DNA from: Ilumatobacter fluminis
Lineage (GTDB): Bacteria; Actinomycetota; Acidimicrobiia; Acidimicrobiales; Ilumatobacteraceae
Length of the DNA stretch: 64,000 bases
Assembly (NCBI RefSeq): GCF_004364865.1
Contig: NZ_SOAU01000001.1
Location: 124,001 to 188,000, forward strand
Direction: 5' to 3'
Below the pieces are notes generated by a model that saw only the letters and a program-made list of their open reading frames with translations, had not been told where the DNA came from and did not search any database. Of the stretch, positions 51,501 to 58,833 are shown in pieces. Positions within the stretch are counted from its first letter, which is position 1. Every line of letters begins with the position of its first letter. A program made the translations under genes and the position numbers.

Positions 51501-51919
51501 TTGGCCGCCTTGCGGGCGAGCTTGGCGTCGACCGGTTCGTAGGTGAAGGAGCCGTCGGCCAGGTCGACCCGTTCGAGGAAGTCGGCCACGCCTTGGATGC
51601 CGTCGTGCACGAACGGCATCTGGAAGATCACGTCGTGGCCTTCCGGCAAGACGTCGCCGACGCGATCGACCCACCGGGCGAACGACTCGTCGTCGCAGCG
51701 CTCCGGCACGGTGTGGACGGGGCGACCCTTCTGCGCGTAGCGGGCGAGCACCTCCTGCTCGTGGGTGAGCCCCTTGTCGACGAGCATCTGCGCCATCTCG
51801 CCGAACATGCTCGGCGGCTTGTCTCGTACCCCGCTCTCCACCTCGTGCTTCAACGTGAGGTAATGAGCGCAGTCGAGCCACGCCGTGATCTTCGAAGGTG
51901 TCAACAACCGTTCCCGCAC
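48563..51919 (-). CDS. TM0106-type RecB-like nuclease/helicase
   Basis: A 1118-residue three-part DNA enzyme. Residues ~1-290 form a RecB-like PD-(D/E)XK nuclease region (EPVDAKLARKA, and the CPFCEFEQVC cysteines typical of Fe-S RecB nucleases). Residues ~330-520 are an RNase H-like exonuclease domain (DVFLDFEGHPFW; YNEDDVRATRAVRDWL). The C-terminal ~480 residues are a Upf1-like SF1 helicase (VQGPPGTGKTFTG, VVDEAGQLGLADTL, LLGDPQQLPQ, VDKFQGREAAVVVFSM, RLNVAISRAR). The start is GTG at 51919; the upstream frame overlaps the next gene's promoter and is shadow-like. It is convergent with the island and marks the right flank. A repair or defence role is likely. Confidence 0.87.
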   Translation of the reverse strand: MRERLLTPSKITAWLDCAHYLTLKHEVESGVRDKPPSMFGEMAQMLVDKGLTHEQEVLARYAQKGRPVHTVPERCDDESFARWVDRVGDVLPEGHDVIFQMPFVHDGIQGVADFLERVDLADGSFTYEPVDAKLARKAAKSGHVLQLCFYAEAITTTTGHAPEQLHIELGSGRRETIRVADVSAYWRRLRGQLARVVNEPAGETKPDKCDHCPFCEFEQVCDAEWREADSLIHVAGVHTAHREILEADGVATIASLATLDRPVDELDPERLKRFIRQASLQVEAREAPEDDPPPFELLVAADDPDQPLEPSELRGFAALPRPDDGDVFLDFEGHPFWRADTELFFLFGLIEFDDGDWRFKAFWAHDETEEAQAVADLIAYLSERRKRHPGMHVYHYNHTERSALVRLTEHHGVAELELERQIATGMFVDLFPVVMGAMQVGVESYGLKHIERLTDYERGHDIDRGAGAVVEYERFMADGEQQRLDRIARYNEDDVRATRAVRDWLVDHRPADLASRPAVTEPKADDRELDDRIERLHEFEPGTPEHLMGDLLGYWRRERSVVAADCLRLSMAPEPDQLEAFGSIGQLKLAGVSERFGKSGKKLTADEALFTFPPQNISPDIEAGSKLIQAINEQEWGFFTVLDIDVDAGELRIEWHPDQVEAGWVPTSLVHYVWYDEGHKLTALCALADQMLAGEDDRVGHRILRREAPRFTAGHGPAEQQFDPDYTKICRWAPHLDGSYVPVQGPPGTGKTFTGAHVVRTLQQLGKRVGITAMSHAAIDNLMEAVIDLYKQQGDLSTLRAVRRGGAGIDGVDPAWNNGQCVGYDVIGGTPWLFASPDMCDDPVDVLVVDEAGQLGLADTLAATVSAKNVILLGDPQQLPQVAQASHPNRSGVSALEHLLGEGTRTFPPERGVLLDVTRRMHPDVCGFISDVMYDGKLTSHGSCGGQTTVEGTGLRWIQAEHAGNATESAEEAELVAQIVRPLMGTDWIDQHGATSPISIGDVIVVTPYNDQRRLIEATLNSDSTTAGIEVGTVDKFQGREAAVVVFSMATSSAEFMPRQADFLFSKNRLNVAISRARCLAYLICTDELLNTRARDVEEMELIGALCSLVERARRTSS

Positions 51920-52020
51920 CGTGCCCACTATGGCACCGGGGTGCCACACAGATCCGTGCCGTCGGGTACCCCTGGAGCGGGCCGGCGACGTGTCATGCTG
52001 GGCGGCAGAAAGGCGGGGTG

Positions 52021-52728
52021 ATGGCGAGGTCACACAAGGACAAGATCGTTCGCGCGCTCAAGAAGGAGCCGCACGAGAAGGCGAGCTACGCAAAGCTCGC
52101 ACGGGCGCTCGGGGACGACTGGACGGTCGAGAAGGTCCAGGCAAAGGTGCGCGAGCTGGAGGCGGATGACGACACACCGATCTGCGTGGTGAGGGGCGGC
52201 GTCCAGTACTTCGGTTGCGAGACCGGCAAGAAGCCCGGTCTCTACAAGGAGGTACGCCGGGGCGTCGAACGTCGCTGGGGCAAAGACAACAGCATGCGGA
52301 ACATCGCGGTGGAGCACACGTCTCGAACGTCGGCCAAGGGCAGCGGGAAGTGGACGCAGCCAGACCTCGTCGCCCGTGTCAATCGACGAGCGGACGCCAA
52401 ACCGGAGATCGTGTTCCTCGCGATCGAGGTCGAGCAACCTGGTGGGTTCGACGTGGTGTCGGTCTACCAGGCGTACGAGTTCGGACGCGGTGCCGACTTC
52501 TCGTGGGTCTTCTACACCGGACCGAAGTGCACCGGTCCGACCTGGCGTCAGGTGGAGGTCGCCGCACGAGATCTGGGCGTGGGCATCGTCCACGCTGCCC
52601 GACCGACTGCGCCGGCTGCCTGGGACACGGTGATCGACGCCAAGATCCGCGATCGGACGTCGGACGAGCAGGCCGACTTCTTCCACCGGAGCGGTCTCAG
52701 TGCGGCCTCGTTCGCCGGTGGGTCATGA
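52021..52728 (+). CDS. Winged-helix plus nuclease-like domain protein
   Basis: A 235-residue protein. Residues 1-60 (MARSHKDKIVRALKKEPHEK...ARALGDDWTVEKVQAKVREL) look like a winged-helix DNA-binding unit. The rest (TQPDLVARVNRR...EIVFLAIEVEQPGGFDVVSVYQAYEF) has the beta-rich layout of PD-(D/E)XK-like folds, but with ExE where ExK is expected, so activity is doubtful. It is divergent from the nuclease/helicase gene, 101 bases apart, and overlaps the next gene by four bases. The function is unknown; position among nucleases hints at DNA metabolism or defence. Confidence 0.65.
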   Translation: MARSHKDKIVRALKKEPHEKASYAKLARALGDDWTVEKVQAKVRELEADDDTPICVVRGGVQYFGCETGKKPGLYKEVRRGVERRWGKDNSMRNIAVEHTSRTSAKGSGKWTQPDLVARVNRRADAKPEIVFLAIEVEQPGGFDVVSVYQAYEFGRGADFSWVFYTGPKCTGPTWRQVEVAARDLGVGIVHAARPTAPAAWDTVIDAKIRDRTSDEQADFFHRSGLSAASFAGGS

Positions 52729-53108
52729 GCCTCAGGATCATCGCGGTCGGCTCCGAGACGGACGAAGGCGCGATTCGACGCCTCGCTGCGAATGGTGCCG
52801 TGGTTGCTCTCGACGACTGGTCCTCGCTGTTCGTTCACAATGAGGTGAGCGGGGCCGTCGACGAGATCAGCCCGGACGAACACGAGCAGTACGTCGAGAT
52901 CGGCACGATCCACGGTCGACCAGCGGACGGCGACGAGGAAGACCTCGACGGGGACGGCTTCCTTGAGGGCTGGGTCGGACGCCTCGGCTCGCACTACTTC
53001 CAGAAGAGCAAGGATCCGATGGGGTGGGAGTACCTGGGCGAACTTGAATCTGATGACGACGCTTTCGACATGGCGTGTGGCGCTGAGTTCGACTTCGAGA
53101 GGTACTGA
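52725..53108 (+). CDS. Small very acidic protein
   Basis: A 127-residue protein that I do not recognise. It is rich in Asp and Glu (DGDEEDLDGDGFLEGW, ESDDDAFDMACGAEFDFERY), with no signal or membrane segment. Extreme acidity can suggest a nucleic-acid mimic or an inhibitor that neutralises a basic partner, but this is speculation. It overlaps the upstream winged-helix gene by four bases (ATGA) and the following gene by one base, so the three are co-translated. Confidence 0.65.
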   Translation: MSLRIIAVGSETDEGAIRRLAANGAVVALDDWSSLFVHNEVSGAVDEISPDEHEQYVEIGTIHGRPADGDEEDLDGDGFLEGWVGRLGSHYFQKSKDPMGWEYLGELESDDDAFDMACGAEFDFERY

Positions 53109-53521
53109 TGATCTTCCAGACGTCCATCCAACCCGCCGTCGACACACCGCCTGACGACTGGCCGAAGTACAGCTGGTTCGCCGTGTGGGACCAGATGGTC
53201 GGTGCCCCGTGCGACCTCGCAGTCGGCAGCGAGGTGATCCTCGTGAACATGTCGGGCAACGCGACGTGGCGAACCGAGGTGACCGATCTCGCGTTGCTGC
53301 CGTTCGAACACCTCGATGCGGCTCTCGACGAACTGCGTCGCCGCTGGAACATCCGGCCCGAGTGGTCCGGCCCGGCGATCTCACCCGGAATGCTCGTCGC
53401 ATGGCGAGCCCGCCCACTCGGCTGGGTCGGGCAAGCGGCGCCGAAGAGCGAGATCGAATCACCGTTCCGATGCGGCAGCTGCGCCGGACCCGCCATTGAT
53501 GAGTGGCTGCGAGCGCTGTAG
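53108..53521 (+). CDS. Small hypothetical protein with terminal Cys pair
   Basis: A 137-residue protein of unknown function. It has a Trp-rich N-terminus (DDWPKYSWFAVWDQMVGAPCDL), a central beta-like stretch (GSEVILVNMSGNATWRTEV), and FRCGSCAGPAIDEWLRAL at the end, where CX2C could be half a zinc site. It starts at the last base of the preceding stop codon. It is the third gene of a coupled trio. Confidence 0.6.
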   Translation: MIFQTSIQPAVDTPPDDWPKYSWFAVWDQMVGAPCDLAVGSEVILVNMSGNATWRTEVTDLALLPFEHLDAALDELRRRWNIRPEWSGPAISPGMLVAWRARPLGWVGQAAPKSEIESPFRCGSCAGPAIDEWLRAL

Positions 53522-53554
53522 GCCCGGGACTTTCGAACGAGCTGCGGGGCAACG

Positions 53555-54271
53555 ATGCGGGTAGCAACCTGGAATCTCGAGTGGGCCGTGCCCGGTACCG
53601 AGCGGCACGGGGGAGCGCTTCGCCAGCTCGAGTCCGTCGACGCCGACATCGTCGTCACGACCGAGGACTCGCTCCACGACTGGGAGCCGTATCCGCACCG
53701 GGTCGACGGAGGAGCGGATTGGGGCTACCGATTCGTGGACGGGCGCCGCAAGGTCATCGCCTGGTCCCGCTCGCCGTGGTCCGACGTCGAGGTCGTCGAA
53801 CGGGGCGCTTGCCGGGGTCGGTTCGTCCGGGCACGCACCGTCGCCCATGGCGTCGACGTGCAGGTGCTGGCGGTCTGCATCCCCTGGCGAGATGCGCACG
53901 TGAGATCGGGTCGACGCGACCGGACCGGATGGGACGAGCACCTCGAGTTCTGCGAGGAACTCGGCAACCAGATCGATGCCACTACCGCCGAGGGACCGAC
54001 CATCGTCGCCGGCGACTTCAACCAGCGCATCCCGCGAGGCAGCCAGCCGCTCCGAGTCGCTGAAGCGCTCGCCGACTGCCTGGGGCAGGTCACCGTCGCG
54101 ACCTCGGGGGAGCAACAGGCAGGCCGGCTCATCGACCACATCGCGGTGAGCCGGCACTTCGCTGTCGAGGCGGTCCAGAGCTGGCCTAACCAGATCGACG
54201 GACACCGTCTGACCGACCACAGCGGTGCGGCCGTCGAGATCGTCGCCGACCGGCCGAGCGCAGCGAGCTAA
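53555..54271 (+). CDS. Endonuclease/exonuclease/phosphatase (EEP) family protein, first copy
   Basis: A 238-residue metal-dependent phosphohydrolase of the DNase I/ExoIII fold. Motifs in order are VATWNLEW (metal Asn/Glu), TIVAGDFNQR, RLIDHIAVS and RLTDHSGAAV (catalytic His). It lacks a signal peptide, so it acts in the cytoplasm, perhaps on nucleic acid or nucleotides. Start is ATG at 53555 after a GGGG ribosome site. Its last four bases overlap the convergent PGN_0703-type nuclease. A second EEP protein is at 56997. Confidence 0.88.
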   Translation: MRVATWNLEWAVPGTERHGGALRQLESVDADIVVTTEDSLHDWEPYPHRVDGGADWGYRFVDGRRKVIAWSRSPWSDVEVVERGACRGRFVRARTVAHGVDVQVLAVCIPWRDAHVRSGRRDRTGWDEHLEFCEELGNQIDATTAEGPTIVAGDFNQRIPRGSQPLRVAEALADCLGQVTVATSGEQQAGRLIDHIAVSRHFAVEAVQSWPNQIDGHRLTDHSGAAVEIVADRPSAAS

Positions 54272-55194
54272 TCAGGTAGCTCGATGTAGCGACGCCGGAG
54301 GTCTGCAGCCCAGTCTCCCAACCCTGGAAGATCGGCGGCGCGCTCGACGATGTGTTCGAGCGACACCATCCGGCAGAGGTCGGGGTCGAGCATGTGTCTG
54401 CGAACACCGTCCAGCGCCTTCGAAGCCCCAGGGTCGTCCTCCAGCGCGACCACGATGACTTCCGCCGAGTCGAACTCGCCCGACGTCACAGCGTTCGCAG
54501 CGAGGAGGCAGTTGCGCCAGAGCTGATTCGTCGACGGCGCGGTCAGGTCGTCGTACGAGCCGGGCGTGAACCAGCCCGTCGAGCCGTACACGGCCCGGTA
54601 GCGGCCGGCATCGTGGTCGCGGGCGCCGTAGCGAGTGCGGCTGAACGGCTCGGTGTACTTGGTCTCGACCGCGGCCAGATGACGGGCACCGGTGGTCGAG
54701 CGGACGACGACCGCAGCGTCGAACGCTGTCCGATCTCCGATCGACGAGTCGGGATCGCGAGGGGTCCACTCGCACTCCACGAGCTCGACCGCGCTCAACT
54801 CGATCCCGAGCACATCGTGCACGAAGCGCTCGGCCAGTGCTCGGTCGCTGCGGACGGCGCCGAAGATGTTGAAGCACATCGGCATGCTCGAGAGCATGTT
54901 GTGGAACAGCCGGTGCTGTTCCAGCGTTCCGCCCTCACCTACGACGATGTCGGCTCGATCGACGGCGTAGCGGGTGATCTCGTCTGAGAGGAAGTTGAGG
55001 CCGGGTCGCTCGTGCACCCGGTCGTCCGGCAGCAGGCTGCCGAGCGGACGGACGACACCGTTGCGGTCGCGGTAGCGGCCGGCCTCGACGCCGAGGACGT
55101 TCTGCCGGTACCAGGACTGCAGCCGTCGGTACCGCGCCGTACGGGCGTCGTCCGACGCGACGGTGAGTTCGACGGAGTCCCAGGACGGTGTCAC
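54268..55194 (-). CDS. PGN_0703-type putative restriction endonuclease
   Basis: A 308-residue protein of the PD-(D/E)XK superfamily. TAFDAAVVVRS...HLAAVETKYTEPF gives the D...ExK catalytic pattern at the centre. The N-terminal SWYRQNVLG...LGSLLPDDRVHERPGLNFLSDE and the C-terminal NQLWRNCLLAANAV...VIVVALEDD agree with the PGN_0703 family of predicted restriction endonucleases. Start is GTG at 55194. It is convergent with the EEP gene and close to other nuclease genes. No methyltransferase partner is nearby, so whether it restricts DNA is unknown. Confidence 0.8.
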   Translation of the reverse strand: MTPSWDSVELTVASDDARTARYRRLQSWYRQNVLGVEAGRYRDRNGVVRPLGSLLPDDRVHERPGLNFLSDEITRYAVDRADIVVGEGGTLEQHRLFHNMLSSMPMCFNIFGAVRSDRALAERFVHDVLGIELSAVELVECEWTPRDPDSSIGDRTAFDAAVVVRSTTGARHLAAVETKYTEPFSRTRYGARDHDAGRYRAVYGSTGWFTPGSYDDLTAPSTNQLWRNCLLAANAVTSGEFDSAEVIVVALEDDPGASKALDGVRRHMLDPDLCRMVSLEHIVERAADLPGLGDWAADLRRRYIELPD

Positions 55195-55334
55195 GATCCC
55201 CGACCGTACTCATGTCAACCTGCCGTCGATCGGACGTTGCCAGTCGACGAGGTCCGCTGGCATGTGCGAAACAACGACGCACGTCAGGGCGACACGGTGG
55301 CCGCCCTCCGGTCATTGGCCCGGTGGTGGGCAGG

Positions 55335-56312
55335 TCAGGTCGTCACGAAGTGATCGTCGACGAGCACTTCCTCGCCGCACCACCGGTAAGCAGCCAGCGG
55401 GCCGCCCTTCCCGGCGCTGTAGTCGACGCAGGCGACTCGGTCGTTGAGGGTCTTCGGCCGCCCCGAGTTCCAATAATGGCCCACCACTACGGGTACCGTC
55501 CCCGTGTAGCGCGGGACTGCTGCCTTGACGGGGTCGGCCGGCAGGCGCTTGACCTTTCTGCCCTTCTTGTCGAAGAGCTGCGTCCGCTCGGGAACCATCG
55601 CAAGCTTGTCGAGGGTCGTCGCCTTGGCCTTCCACCACTTCACCCGTGCCTTGTCACGCCGGTGGCCGCCCTTGTCCATGTAGTGATGATCGGCCATCTC
55701 GACCTCCGGGCCCTTCAGCACGTTCTCGATCGCCTTGTAGGTCGGGGTCTCTTTCGTCGAACCCTCTCGGATGACGAACTCATTGAGGGTCCGGCCGTCG
55801 TCGAGCACCGATCGGAGGTGCTCGATGTCGGATTCGCTCCAGCATGCATGGACGACCCGGAGCCGCCCGTCGAGCTCCCACCAGAGCGGGAGTGAGCGGA
55901 ACCAGTCGATGATCGTGTGGTGGAGCGGTGAGCCGAACCCGACCTCCTCGAGAAACTCGCGGTGCTGCTTGGTGTTCTTGACCGTGTGCGGACGGCAGTA
56001 GTCGAGCCTCACCGGATTCGGGGTCGCATAGGCGACGGCGTTGAACTCGTGGTTGCCGAGCACCACCACCGCTGTGCCGGCATCGTGCATCGCCTTGACG
56101 ACTCGTAGCGTGGCGAGCTGGTCGTCGCGCTTGTAGTCGATCAGGTCGCCGACGAACACGACCTGTCGGGTCGGGTGGCGATAGACGCCGTCCTTCCCCT
56201 CCGTGTAGCCGAGCTTCGTCAGCAGCTTCTCGAGTTGTTCGACGTGGCCGTGGACGTCACCGACGATGTCGTAGCCCGGCCCCTCGAACGATGATCCCGC
56301 ATCGTCGTTCAT
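55335..56312 (-). CDS. Metallophosphoesterase (PrpE/ApaH-like)
   Basis: A 325-residue calcineurin-like phosphoesterase. Metal-binding motifs are YDIVGDVHGH (DVHGH at residues 19-23), FVGDLIDYKRD and LGNHEFNAVAY, with later HACW and VVGHYW His residues. The pattern is near Ser/Thr phosphatases and diadenosine tetraphosphate hydrolases. An insert of ~80 charged residues (TPTYKAIENVLKGPEVEMADHHYMDKGGHRRDKARVKWWKAK) is longer than in minimal members. Start is ATG at 56312. The substrate is unknown. Confidence 0.87.
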   Translation of the reverse strand: MNDDAGSSFEGPGYDIVGDVHGHVEQLEKLLTKLGYTEGKDGVYRHPTRQVVFVGDLIDYKRDDQLATLRVVKAMHDAGTAVVVLGNHEFNAVAYATPNPVRLDYCRPHTVKNTKQHREFLEEVGFGSPLHHTIIDWFRSLPLWWELDGRLRVVHACWSESDIEHLRSVLDDGRTLNEFVIREGSTKETPTYKAIENVLKGPEVEMADHHYMDKGGHRRDKARVKWWKAKATTLDKLAMVPERTQLFDKKGRKVKRLPADPVKAAVPRYTGTVPVVVGHYWNSGRPKTLNDRVACVDYSAGKGGPLAAYRWCGEEVLVDDHFVTT

Positions 56313-56362
56313 CTCGCGAGTCTCGCACGCGCAGCCGACGTGGCGGACCTCTCCGAGAAACC

Positions 56363-56920
56363 ATGCGACACCCCTTCGTCACAATGGACCGCGTGATCGA
56401 CTCTCCCGACCTCGCCTGCTCATGCGCCGTTGATCGTGAGCGAACCAGGTACGAGCAGTTTCGGGTGGCGCCCAGCCGAGGCGGCGGCTGGGCGACATGG
56501 GCCGAAGCGTTTGCACGGCTGGTCGACCGCCTCGTAGCCCTGCCGGCGCACTGCCTGATCGTGCAGCAGGAGCCCAACCAGCGCTACGTGCAGATGATGG
56601 TCGGGCACGGACACGCCCACATCGAGGTCTCGAGTAACCACTACCTGATCGGTGACTTCCGGCTCGACGCTCGCGAGGAATCGGCTCTCGCAGCACTCGG
56701 CTTCGCGAAGCCCGACTCGGCCGGCGAGAGCGAGTGGCCCCTCAACTGGTGGCGCAACGACGAACACGCCGACGGTGAGGCAATCGCCGGACGTGTGCTT
56801 GCCGTGCTGACCACAGCCGTCGGCTTCGACGAGCGAGCGCCAGTGAACGTCGACGTGTTCGGCGCCGACAACCCCTGCGTGGTGTGCTTGTGCGGTCGTC
56901 GGGATGAGGCCTCGGTGTGA
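56363..56920 (+). CDS. TY-Chap domain protein
   Basis: A ~185-residue protein dominated by a TY-Chap-like domain, an actinobacterial domain related to type III secretion chaperone folds. WATWAEAFARLVDRLVALPAHCLIVQQEPNQRYVQMM is the N-terminal part, HIEVSSNHYLI and PLNWWRNDEHADGEAIAGRVLAVLTTAVGF the later part. Start ATG at 56363 (GAGA upstream) is chosen; ATG at 56384 is possible. Family members are usually small cytoplasmic proteins with unknown partners. Confidence 0.7.
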   Translation: MRHPFVTMDRVIDSPDLACSCAVDRERTRYEQFRVAPSRGGGWATWAEAFARLVDRLVALPAHCLIVQQEPNQRYVQMMVGHGHAHIEVSSNHYLIGDFRLDAREESALAALGFAKPDSAGESEWPLNWWRNDEHADGEAIAGRVLAVLTTAVGFDERAPVNVDVFGADNPCVVCLCGRRDEASV

Positions 56921-56996
56921 ACCACGAACCCAGCGTGACTACGGTCGACGGAACTCGTGAGAGTCGCTCGACAGCGAGGACTGAAAGGCGGATCCT

Positions 56997-57758
56997 GTGA
57001 CACCAACGCTCAACGTCGGCACCTGGAACATCCGCGGTGCAGCACCCGATCGACTCGAGACGGTCGTCGCGGCTGCTGCAACGCTGGACGCCGATGTGTT
57101 GGTGCTGACAGAATCCACCCGGCAACACCTTGCTCTTCACGACCTGTTCGCCGGACACGGATGGGACATCCATGCGACCCTGCCCCCCGCTCGATATCGG
57201 GGCGTTGCCATCGCCGTACGTTCGGGAGTCACGACCGAGCGTGTCGAGGTCGCCGACCCGTGCAGCCCCTGGGCTGGGGTAGCGGCCCTGCGTGTCGAGG
57301 GTGTCACCCTGATCGGTCTCTACGGGCCCGGAAGCGACTCGGTCGTCGATGGGCGCAAGATCAAGGAGGAGTGGTGGCGAGGACTCCATCGCATCGCCGA
57401 CGACCACCGTCAACTTCCGGCGATCATGATCGGTGACCTCAACAACGGAGTCCGCGGCGTTGATGAGTGGTCGAGAACGTTCCATCGCTCAGAACTCTTC
57501 GAGCAGCTCGCCGACCATGGTTTCGACGACGGATGGCGGTCACGTCACGGTTCCGCGGCGAGAGCTGCGTCGTGGTGGAGCCGGACCGGTCACCCGTTCC
57601 GGCTCGATCACATCCACACCACGCGTTCTCTGGCCGTCCTCGAGGCCGACTACGTGCTGCGGTCCGGCGGCCATCAACTGGTGTCGCCGCCAGGCGAGGG
57701 TCGGTCGGGCGTCTCTGATCACGCCGCTCTCGTGGCGACGATCGGGCTGCTCGGATAG
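56997..57758 (+). CDS. Endonuclease/exonuclease/phosphatase (EEP) family protein, second copy
   Basis: A 253-residue EEP-fold hydrolase. Motifs are VGTWNIRG, DVLVLTES, AIMIGDLNNG, FRLDHIHTT and GVSDHAALVA. Motif order matches the protein at 53555, but the sequences are only distantly alike, so this is a divergent relative, not a recent duplicate. Start is GTG at 56997 with GGCGG upstream. It is likely a cytoplasmic phosphohydrolase with unknown substrate. Its end is three bases from the convergent amidase gene. Confidence 0.88.
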   Translation: MTPTLNVGTWNIRGAAPDRLETVVAAAATLDADVLVLTESTRQHLALHDLFAGHGWDIHATLPPARYRGVAIAVRSGVTTERVEVADPCSPWAGVAALRVEGVTLIGLYGPGSDSVVDGRKIKEEWWRGLHRIADDHRQLPAIMIGDLNNGVRGVDEWSRTFHRSELFEQLADHGFDDGWRSRHGSAARAASWWSRTGHPFRLDHIHTTRSLAVLEADYVLRSGGHQLVSPPGEGRSGVSDHAALVATIGLLG

Positions 57759-57761
57759 TCG

Positions 57762-58829
57762 TCAGTCGCCAGGCGGCTCGGGTCGGTCGGCGCCCGACTG
57801 CCCGTCGGAGGCGCGGCGCGAGCGCCGCAGCCCGACGATCGCGGCGGCGCCCGCAGCGGCCCCGCCGAGTGCGATCGCCGCTCCGGTTTCGCCGGCTCCC
57901 CAGCCGCTGGAGCCTGATTGCTCCTGTGCCACGGTGCTGCTGGGCGGGGGCGATGTCGTGGTGGCCGCCACCGGGTCCGGTTGGGTCGTCGTCGGCGCCG
58001 TTGTGGTCGTCGTCGGATTCGTTGTCGTCGTCGTGGTCTGGTCGGCGCTGGTCGGCGGTGTCGAGGTGGCAGGAACGGGCGGCTCGGTCGGCGTCGTTTC
58101 CGGGAGGAATTGCGGGGGTGATCGGAGCGTCGTGACACTCGCGGGAACGTCCACGTGGAGCAATGGGTAGACGAAATCACCAGGGCACACGGTCTGCGAC
58201 ATGTCCCGGTGCCCGGCGATCGTCGGTGCCACGACATCGGTACCGGCGGGCCAGAGGTTCGAACCTCTGGACGTGAACGTCACCGTCGAACCGGGTTCGG
58301 TCGCGATGTCGTACCGGTCGGCGAGCAAGGCGAGCAGACCGACCAGCGCACCCATCATCTCGGGTGTCGGAGCGTGCTCATGGAAGTTGCCCAAGAGACA
58401 AACCAGCTGGGCGAACCCCTGACTGCCACCGGTCGCGTCGGCCACGATCGGACCGTCGAGACTTCCCTGCCGTCCCTCCCACACACCGCCGTACCGGTCC
58501 ACGAAGAAGTTGTAGGCGACGTCGGGCCAACCCTTCTCGGGCCCGGTGTGGAACCGATACACCTGACGCATTTGATCGACGACCTCCGACTCGGCATAGT
58601 CGGTTCGCCCGGCGGTGTGGTGAACGAGAAGGAACCGGACGTCCTCTGCGATGAGGGGACCCGTCGGTGGCAGGCCGTCACCCCATACAGACCGCGGTCG
58701 GATGACGATCGGACCGTCGAGGGGGCTCGCCCTCACCGACGTGGTGGGACCGAACGCCATCGCGGCCAATCCGCCGCCTGCGAGCCCGAGTAGCTCGCGG
58801 CGAGTGAAACGGGAGGCGCTACCGCACAT
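57762..58829 (-). CDS. Tat-exported N-acetylmuramoyl-L-alanine amidase (PGRP type), membrane tethered
   Basis: A 355-residue peptidoglycan amidase. The N-terminus has a twin-arginine signal (RFTRRELLGLAGGGLAAMAFG). The PGRP/Amidase_2 domain (about residues 45-225) shows LLVHHTAG (zinc His70 or His71), YNFFVDRYGGVWEGR, and AGHRDMSQTVCPG (H207, C215), the full zinc set of an active enzyme. A Thr/Pro-rich stalk (about 245-300) leads to a C-terminal TM and basic tail (GLRRSRR). It would cut the bond between muramic acid and the stem peptide in the wall. It is the last gene of a four-gene minus-strand envelope cluster. Confidence 0.92.
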   Translation of the reverse strand: MCGSASRFTRRELLGLAGGGLAAMAFGPTTSVRASPLDGPIVIRPRSVWGDGLPPTGPLIAEDVRFLLVHHTAGRTDYAESEVVDQMRQVYRFHTGPEKGWPDVAYNFFVDRYGGVWEGRQGSLDGPIVADATGGSQGFAQLVCLLGNFHEHAPTPEMMGALVGLLALLADRYDIATEPGSTVTFTSRGSNLWPAGTDVVAPTIAGHRDMSQTVCPGDFVYPLLHVDVPASVTTLRSPPQFLPETTPTEPPVPATSTPPTSADQTTTTTTNPTTTTTAPTTTQPDPVAATTTSPPPSSTVAQEQSGSSGWGAGETGAAIALGGAAAGAAAIVGLRRSRRASDGQSGADRPEPPGD

Positions 58830-58833
58830 GCGC

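Noticed and set aside
56161-56180. GGGTCGGGTGG as a further copy of the structured repeat
   Set aside because: It is inside the metallophosphoesterase coding sequence, has no partner arm and no inner hairpin.
58254-58268. GGTTCGAACCTCTGG, similar to a tRNA T-loop
   Set aside because: It lies inside the amidase coding sequence and no acceptor or anticodon stems can be paired around it.
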